Positions 57,080 to 63,030 of a DNA stretch of 63,030 bases are shown here, in pieces. This DNA comes from Pseudocercospora fijiensis CIRAD86 (taxonomy: Eukaryota; Ascomycota; Dothideomycetes; Mycosphaerellales; Mycosphaerellaceae). The stretch spans positions 4,108,091-4,171,120 of the forward strand of contig NW_006921533.1 in assembly GCF_000340215.1 (NCBI RefSeq), read 5' to 3'. Within the stretch, counting starts at the first letter, position 1, and each line of letters opens with the position of its first letter. Position numbers and translations under genes: made by a program. The notes below the pieces were generated by a model that saw only the letters and a program-made list of their open reading frames with translations, was not told the origin of the DNA and did not search any database.

Positions 57080-60065
57080 ATACCGATAATAACTACTATA
57101 CGCTACGCCCTGCCCCTTTTCCTTATAATAGCAAGAGAGAAGCGCGCCGCGCGCTAAATAGAAGATAGAACTAAAGACCGCGAGTTTGTTTTGCCTAAGC
57201 GTCTAACTAAAAAGCGTAAAACTAAAGAGGAGTACTCTACGAAGAAGAATTCCGTACGAAACCGCGAGAGAAAGGAGAAGATAGATAAGGATAAAAGAGC
57301 TAAGGATAAGAGAAGAAAGGCGCGGAATAAGGTATTCTATCGATAGCTAGCGCCTATAGAAAAAAGTGAAGGTTAGAATAAGAAGACAAGCTAAGAGAAG
57401 GCTAAGAGGAGGAAAGAATTGCGGCTAGTTTTCGAGCGTAAAGTTCTAGTAGCGTAAGTCAATCTAGCTAGCGGCCGTAGCCGGTAGCCGTAGCCGGTAG
57501 CTATAGCCGGTATATTTTTCTTTAAGACGTTAACTAATAGCATTTAGACCTATAGCCGCTACCTCTATCGATACGACCGATAGTAACGGAGATATTTAGA
57601 TAGCCGAGAACAACAATACTAGAGTTTAGGATACCGCGATAGAGCTTAATACTAAGAATAAAGGAACTAAAAAAAGCGAGGAGATACCCTACGTCGATCT
57701 AGTAATAGGTATAGTCTTAGGGCCTAACGCTATAGACGATAAGCGCTAGGAGTAGATCGAGTATAGTTAAAGAGACGAGATACTAGTAAAGGGCTAAGGT
57801 ATAAGTCCTATTAATCTAGAAAATTATAGTTAAAGCTACTACGAAAAGCTAGTAAGGATTAGAATCGAGACTAGTCGTCTTTATATCCTCGATATAGAGT
57901 AGAAGTTTCTTTATTAGTATTAGAGCGAAGCCTTTACGTCTATAAAGGCAAAGTAGCTTGCGATTAATGCGATCGCGGCTAGGTATTTAGGGACGGTAGA
58001 AGTATTACTAAAGGAGGAAGGGGTATAGGTAATTATTCTATACTCGGTATATATAGCCGGCGTTCGTAGCCGGCAGATACTAATAGTTAAATAGAAAGCG
58101 TTTCTCGAGGGTAGAGTGCTACTACTATATAAAATCTTTACTAAGGTAGAGAGGGCTTGTATCCGGAATCTAAGCGCCTAGTAGGATAGGTTAGCGTTAG
58201 AATTCTCTGAATCTCTATATAAGCCTCCGAAGGATTACCTATTCTAGCGATACGGCTTTATCTCGACTACTTCGTAGGTACCCGACGAAGCTCGAGCGCT
58301 CTTTAAGGTCTTTACTAAGAAGCGGAAGGAGTTCGAGGATTAGGATTAGTTAATAGAGCTATTAGTTAGTCTTAGGTTTCGTAGTTAGACTCGGCCTAAG
58401 CATTTGCTTATCGAGTGTCTTATACCGAAAGAGGATAGATTAAGACTAAAAACGAGCTTAGATTCGTTAGATATAGTAGCTCGGTTCCGTTAGTAGGAGA
58501 GAGCCGCCGTATAGAAGGTAAAATTCAGGTAGTTAGGGTAGCTAGGAAAGAAATTCTAGTAGTTAGGCTAGCTAGGGTAGCTAGGAAAAAAAATCTAGTA
58601 GTTAGGTAGCTAGGAAACGAAAAAAAAGGTAGCTAGCTATTTACTATCTAGCTATTCCTAACGATACGATACTATAAAAGAAAGGGTGTTTCCCTAAGCT
58701 ACTAGTATATATCTACTACTCCTAAGTCCTTACCTTACCGTACGAAACCTTAAAACATACCGACCGACATTGATATATACTAGGCGCTATACTAGGAAGG
58801 GTAATAACGAGACGATAGTCGAAACAGTCTAATATACGAGCGAGATTGCGATAACGTCGAGAGGAGGTCGTATACTTACCTTCGAGCCTATCGAGTCCTA
58901 GACGACGATTAGGGCTAGATTTATCCTCTCCGAATCCTAGTAGTAGGAATTTATTATAGGGTACTACTACCTAGTCCTTACCTTTACGGAGTCTAAGTAG
59001 AAGGTTATTCGGAGATATAAGAATATCGAGTATTAACCCGGAAATCTTCGAAAAGGCTAGCTAGGCGTATCTTTAGAAACCCGAGTATATAGAGTAGTTT
59101 AATTAATAGGTCTATAAGATATAGTGACGGAGCTCTATATATACTAGAGGCTTAATAGCTTTACTTTAGCCTATTGTCGCTTCCTATTCTTCCTATACCT
59201 TCCTTACTAACCTTACTATGCCTATTGTCGCGACAAACCTTACTTAGACTCGCTACACTTCCGCGCCTTGCCTCGCAATGTTCTTCTTCTATCGATACCG
59301 ATACCGATACCGATAGCGACAGCGACAGCAGTAGCCGCTATAACTAGTATTCCGCGCGACCTTATTCTTAGCGTAGCTTTAGTAGCATTAGCTTTAGCAT
59401 TAGCATTAGCTTTAGCTTTAGCTTTAGCTTTAGTAGCGCACTTACTAGTAGGAGGAGGAGAATATTTATCGTAAGTCGCGAGGCGTATCGCTATAGACTC
59501 GCTACTAACTCGCTCTAGACTTCGACGCCCTACGACTATAAATACCTACGATTTCTAGTACTATAGCGCGCAGATATAGCAAGAGCTGCTCGATTAGATA
59601 GCGATACCGGATAAGAAGAAGGCGGTATTAAACAGACTGCGGAAATATAAGGCTACTAGAATTATTATAGAAACGGACTCTAGCAAGCTTGCACTAGCGC
59701 TATACTACTACTATATACGCTCTAATAACTTTAGGTGTCGTATGCTTAATACTAAGGGCGAGCGTGTCTACGCTTATTGCAAGTGTAAGGGCAAGTCTAG
59801 CTATATAGCTAGTATAGAAGAGGTTGAAGAAGACGATAGAAATAGCGAGCTAGCCGCGATATAGGCGCGAGTCGAGGCCGCAGAGGCAAAGAATACTAAA
59901 CTAGAGGCAAAGATTAAGGCATTAGAAGCTAGGTTCGATAAGTTAGAAGGATATTGCCTCTCGTAGTTTAAATAGCTTAAGAATAAGGCTATTATTAAGT
60001 CTAAGGATATATATACGATATAGAAGGAGCTGTAGCTAAATAGCGATCGCGAGCTACTAGTAGAT
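57080..60065 (+). pseudogene. RIP-degraded protein-coding remnant(s), unknown family
   Basis: Translation through stops gives a Lys/Arg-rich stretch at 57,150-57,440. A mainly open plus-strand frame at 57,900-58,510 reads, for example, AKQLAINAIAARYLGTVEVL and KPPKDYLF with RYGFISTT. A second frame at 59,640-60,060 has ALALYYYYIRSNNFRCRM, a Cys pair and then a heptad coiled coil. TAG and TAA fall where Q or W is expected. I cannot assign either to a known transposon protein. They could be accessory genes of the element that carries the 197-bp repeat. Confidence 0.4.
59380..59445. repeat. (GCTTTA/GCATTA)n repeat
   Basis: About ten hexanucleotide units sit within RIP-mutated DNA. A GATACC/GACAGC repeat lies just upstream at 59,294-59,325. 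Confidence 0.85.
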
Positions 60066-60159
60066 AATGTTTAAGGAGCGAGTCTATAGCGAGTCTACTA
60101 CGAGTCTACTATTCTATCTCTTCTTCTTTAGTCGTTAACTGCGCTTTGTCTTCTTAGCC

Positions 60160-60300
60160 TCTCCGCCGCTATTAGCCTCTCCGCCGCTATTAGCCCGTCT
60201 ACCGCTATTAGCCTATCTACCGCTATTAGCCTGTCTACCGCTATTAGCCTGTCTACCGCTATTAGCCTATCTACCGCTATTAGCCTATCTGTTAGTAGGT
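60160..60300. repeat. CTACCGCTATTAGCCTGT 18-bp minisatellite
   Basis: About seven units, the first two carrying CTCCGCCGCTATTAGC variants. They end 190 bp before the third 197-bp repeat. Confidence 0.88.
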
Positions 60301-60485
60301 TGCTAATCGCTCGACCCTTTCGGAGTAGGCGTGCCTCGCGGTATACTCGCGGTAGTATCGCCGCTTAAGTCAATTATCTCGGGCGGCTAATTCGTATCGA
60401 TAACCTTCTTAGTCTATAGCTTTTCTTTCTTAATCTTAATGCTATTAACTACCTTTTGCTAACTCGCTATATTACTCGTACTAGT

Positions 60486-60682
60486 TGTAAGAAGGGTTAT
60501 GTCAGCAGGTAGATAGGGTGGTAGTGAATTAGTTTAGTATTCGATAGAGATCTAGGAGGAGAGGGAGGAAGGTAGGAGAGTTGGCCTAACGCTAAGCACC
60601 AAGCCCTGCCTAAGGCATTAAGACCCAAGCTTCACTCGGCCTAGTTATATGCCAATCACGTATAGCCTCTTTAGCCCTAATA
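60486..60682 (+). repeat. 197-bp LTR-like repeat, copy 3
   Basis: Starts TGTAAGAAGGG and ends CCCTAATA (RIP-altered AACA). It is in the same orientation as copy 2, 5,348 bp downstream. Because the sequence after both copies is also shared for about 60 bp, they are not simply the two LTRs of one element. Confidence 0.7.
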
Positions 60683-61489
60683 TACGCTTCCCTTCTAAAG
60701 GCCGCGCCCTCGTAGCCGGTCTTTGTTCTAGTCTCAACCCCTATTGCTGCTAACTTAGCAGGTCTAATAAGCCGCTTAGTCCGCGCTAAATTAAACACTC
60801 AACCACCTAATTATATAACTATGTCAAACCTTACCTTCTAACACAATGTCTAACTCTAACTGCGCTATCCCTATATATAATGAACTATAAAGTGATATAT
60901 ATCTACAAGAATTGAGGGCCTTCGACTAATTATAATACGAGCGCGTCTTCCCTGCTATAATAGGTAAACGTACGAGGTATTGCAGCCCTGCCTCCGCTCT
61001 ACGTAATGTCGTACCGAGTTCTTTGCGTCTACTCTTAAAAGACCTAGCTATGTCCGCTTCCGAGGGTTGTTCTTATTATTACGAGGGCCATTATTGTTCG
61101 TAGTTTCGCTAGCCCTAATTGGCTAGGTTTAGTAGCCTTTAATTATTAATCTTATCTTATCTTTTCCGAAAAAACATAGCTCGTCTAGTTTCTATAGGTA
61201 AAGGCTATTATAAGTACAGTAGTAGAGGTTCGCCTCGCTTAAAGGGTTAGATAGATCGAGGAGTAACCTATTATCCGCAAGATCGACCCCGGCTAGCTTA
61301 GCTCTATAGTTTTGCCCTTAGTTAGTCTATTAGTCGCTTAATCTTTTGACTTAGTTAAAGTTTTAACTTAGCTTTAAAGTTTTGATTAAACCTTTAATAG
61401 GCTCAATCTTTTAACTTAGCTAGTGTAGTGCCTTAGGCTCGTAGTGTAGGTGAGGTTGTGCCTACGGCGTAGCGACAATAGTAAGTAAT
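60683..61489. other. RIP-mutated DNA between the LTR-like repeat and the gypsy copy
   Basis: No gene is recognised. Repeated AGTTTTAACTTAG/AAAGTTTTGA-like words occur at 61,340-61,420. Confidence 0.4.
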
Positions 61490-63030
61490 ATTGACAATAG
61501 CGGCGCTAGTCGTCTTAGCGCTAACTTTACCTTGCTTTCAATTTCCTTCTTCGACTAACAATACACTCGGTAACACCGTTACTAATATAGCCGCGTTAGC
61601 CGCCGGCGCACTGCTAGCTTGTAGCGCGACACTATTACCTTCATTACCGTTATTCGCACGCACGCGCGCGTCGCCCTTGTCGAACGCTTAGGTCTCGAGG
61701 CCTCGATAGAATAAAGAACAAGAGGGGGACCTATAGGGCGTATTAGGGAAGAGGTAGAATCCTTAAAAGAGCAGGCAATTAGTTAACGCGTCGTAGTGCG
61801 CCTAGTATAGTCTTATTGTCCTTTATTGCTAATAATTGCTTGCCTCTAATTAGTTAGCTAATAGCACCCCGAGGGTAGCATTGTCCTAGGCTTAGTAGTA
61901 ACATTATAGGCACTATAAGCTCTTAGCCTTCTTCGTGTTCTTTACGCTAGTCCAATACTTATCTAACAATTCAGTTATATCCTTAAACGAGTCTTTAGCC
62001 TCCTATAAGTCCTATTTAGGTAAATAGCCTTGCTATCTTAACAGGTACTCCTTCTTGCCTTGCCTAGTCCGGTGCTTTAGAATACGTTCTATAGACTATA
62101 GTTCCTTACTATCCGCTAGTATATCTTTATATTTAGTAGGGGCTTCTTTATTAGAGTCTCCGCAGTAGTAGTATAGTTTAAGGAGGGAGATGTAGAAGGT
62201 GTTATAGATAGTATAGTGTAGTAGGAGCTATAACTAGTAGGCCTATGCGGAGGAGCCCTTAACTTCTCGAATGCGGAATAGACCAATGTATCTTAGTACG
62301 AGCTTAGGCCTTGTTTTGCTATTAGGGGATAGGTGCTTGCGGATGCGGAGGTTCTTGGTGCTTAGTATAACTATATCGCCTTGCTTGAAGGTTATCGGTA
62401 TGTAGTGTTTGTCGTAATAGGCCTTCTAATAGGCCTAGGCCTTCGCTAGTTTATTAGCCATCTTAGCGTGAATCTCTCGCATCTTTTAAACCCTCTTAAT
62501 AGCCGCTAGTATCTTAGGTGTTAGTACTTAACACGCTTCCCTTTCCTTGCGCTCGGCCTCGAGCGATAGGGGGTCTTATAGCAGCGCAGGGTTGCTTCCT
62601 ATTATAGCGAAGTAAGGTAATACCTTAGTAGATAAGTAGACACTATTATTGTACACGAATTCGGCTAGTTGCAGGAGGTTGACCTAGTTATTAGGGTTCT
62701 TATTAATGTAGCTGTGTAGGTACTGCTACAGCGTAGCATTCTGCCTTTCGGTCTAACTATCTGTTTGTAGATAGAATGCTATAGACAGGCGATGCTTGAG
62801 TCTTAGCTATAGGCAAATCTCACTCTAATAGTAAGATATAAATGTCGGGCCTCGATCGGAGACTATCCCCTTAGGGGTTCCCTAATAGCTATAGAAGATG
62901 TTGCTCTATAGCGACTTAGCTAGGTTAATAGCCGTCCAATCCTTTCGGGTAGGAATGTAACGAGCGCCCTTAGTAAACCGATCTACGATAACTAGGATAG
63001 CATTATATACATCCTTGCTGCCCCTTCGCT
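61490..63030 (-). mobile_element. Second gypsy chromodomain element, inverted, cut by the window end
   Basis: The minus strand repeats the 3' part of the element at 9,545-15,390: LTR start at 61,834, chromodomain at about 61,990-62,120, and integrase C-terminus to core from about 62,240 to 63,030. Matching stretches include TTGTTC before GGTCC-type LTR words and the KHLSPN segment before the chromodomain. It is also RIP-mutated with stops, at partly different positions. The rest of pol and gag lies outside the window. Confidence 0.85.

Noticed and set aside
59268..59474. 68-codon Ala/Leu-rich frame
   Set aside because: Created by the GCTTTA/GCATTA hexanucleotide repeat.
60486..60843. A 358-bp LTR ending in CCTTCTAACA
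   Set aside because: The other two copies show that homology ends after 197 bp in a TG..CA unit; the later inverted match is probably chance.

Overview
This is nuclear DNA of a filamentous ascomycete. Genes have short introns (47-181 nt) with GT..AG ends and CTRAY branch points, and families typical of ascomycetes are present (C2H2 plus fungal-specific regulator, SRP21, NCS1 permease, Pmp3). Compact genes alternate with blocks of repeats mutated by RIP (repeat-induced point mutation). A Dothideomycete is my best guess, but that is inference only.

Layout. (1) 1-15,390 is a RIP-degraded repeat block. It holds minisatellite arrays, the remnant of a RecQ-type helicase (minus strand), a 197-bp TG..CA LTR-like repeat, and a Ty3/gypsy chromodomain retrotransposon (plus strand) full of stop codons. 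(2) 15,390-52,775 is a gene island. In order it holds an ADR1/AmdX-like C2H2 regulator (-) with about 5 kb of gene-free upstream DNA, SRP21 (-), a divergent C7orf25/DUF1308-like gene (+), a GT8-like type II membrane glycosyltransferase (+), a Pmp3/UPF0057 protein (-), a coiled-coil orphan (-), a YjlB-like cupin (-), a biuret hydrolase-allophanate hydrolase fusion (-), a 2OG-Fe(II) oxygenase split by a transposon-like insertion (-), an NCS1 permease (+) and an AAA ATPase (-). (3) 52,776-63,030 is a second RIP block. It starts with a 178-bp inverted-repeat element and contains two more copies of the 197-bp repeat, several minisatellites and an inverted second copy of the gypsy element that runs off the window.

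The most interesting part is 38.6-48.4 kb, which looks like a nitrogen-scavenging cluster. An NCS1 nucleobase/ureide-type permease is divergent from a thymine-hydroxylase-like dioxygenase. Next comes one polypeptide that joins an isochorismatase-fold biuret-type hydrolase to an allophanate-hydrolase-type amidase; both catalytic triads are intact. HGATAR motifs (AreA/NIT2-type sites) lie in both intergenic promoters. The dioxygenase is interrupted by 2,843 bp of RIP-mutated DNA. Removing exactly that segment restores a 352-codon reading frame, so the pathway was probably complete before the insertion and may now be impaired.

Exon boundaries were worked out by eye from splice signals and reading frame. 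Family names rest on motif recognition, not on database searches.
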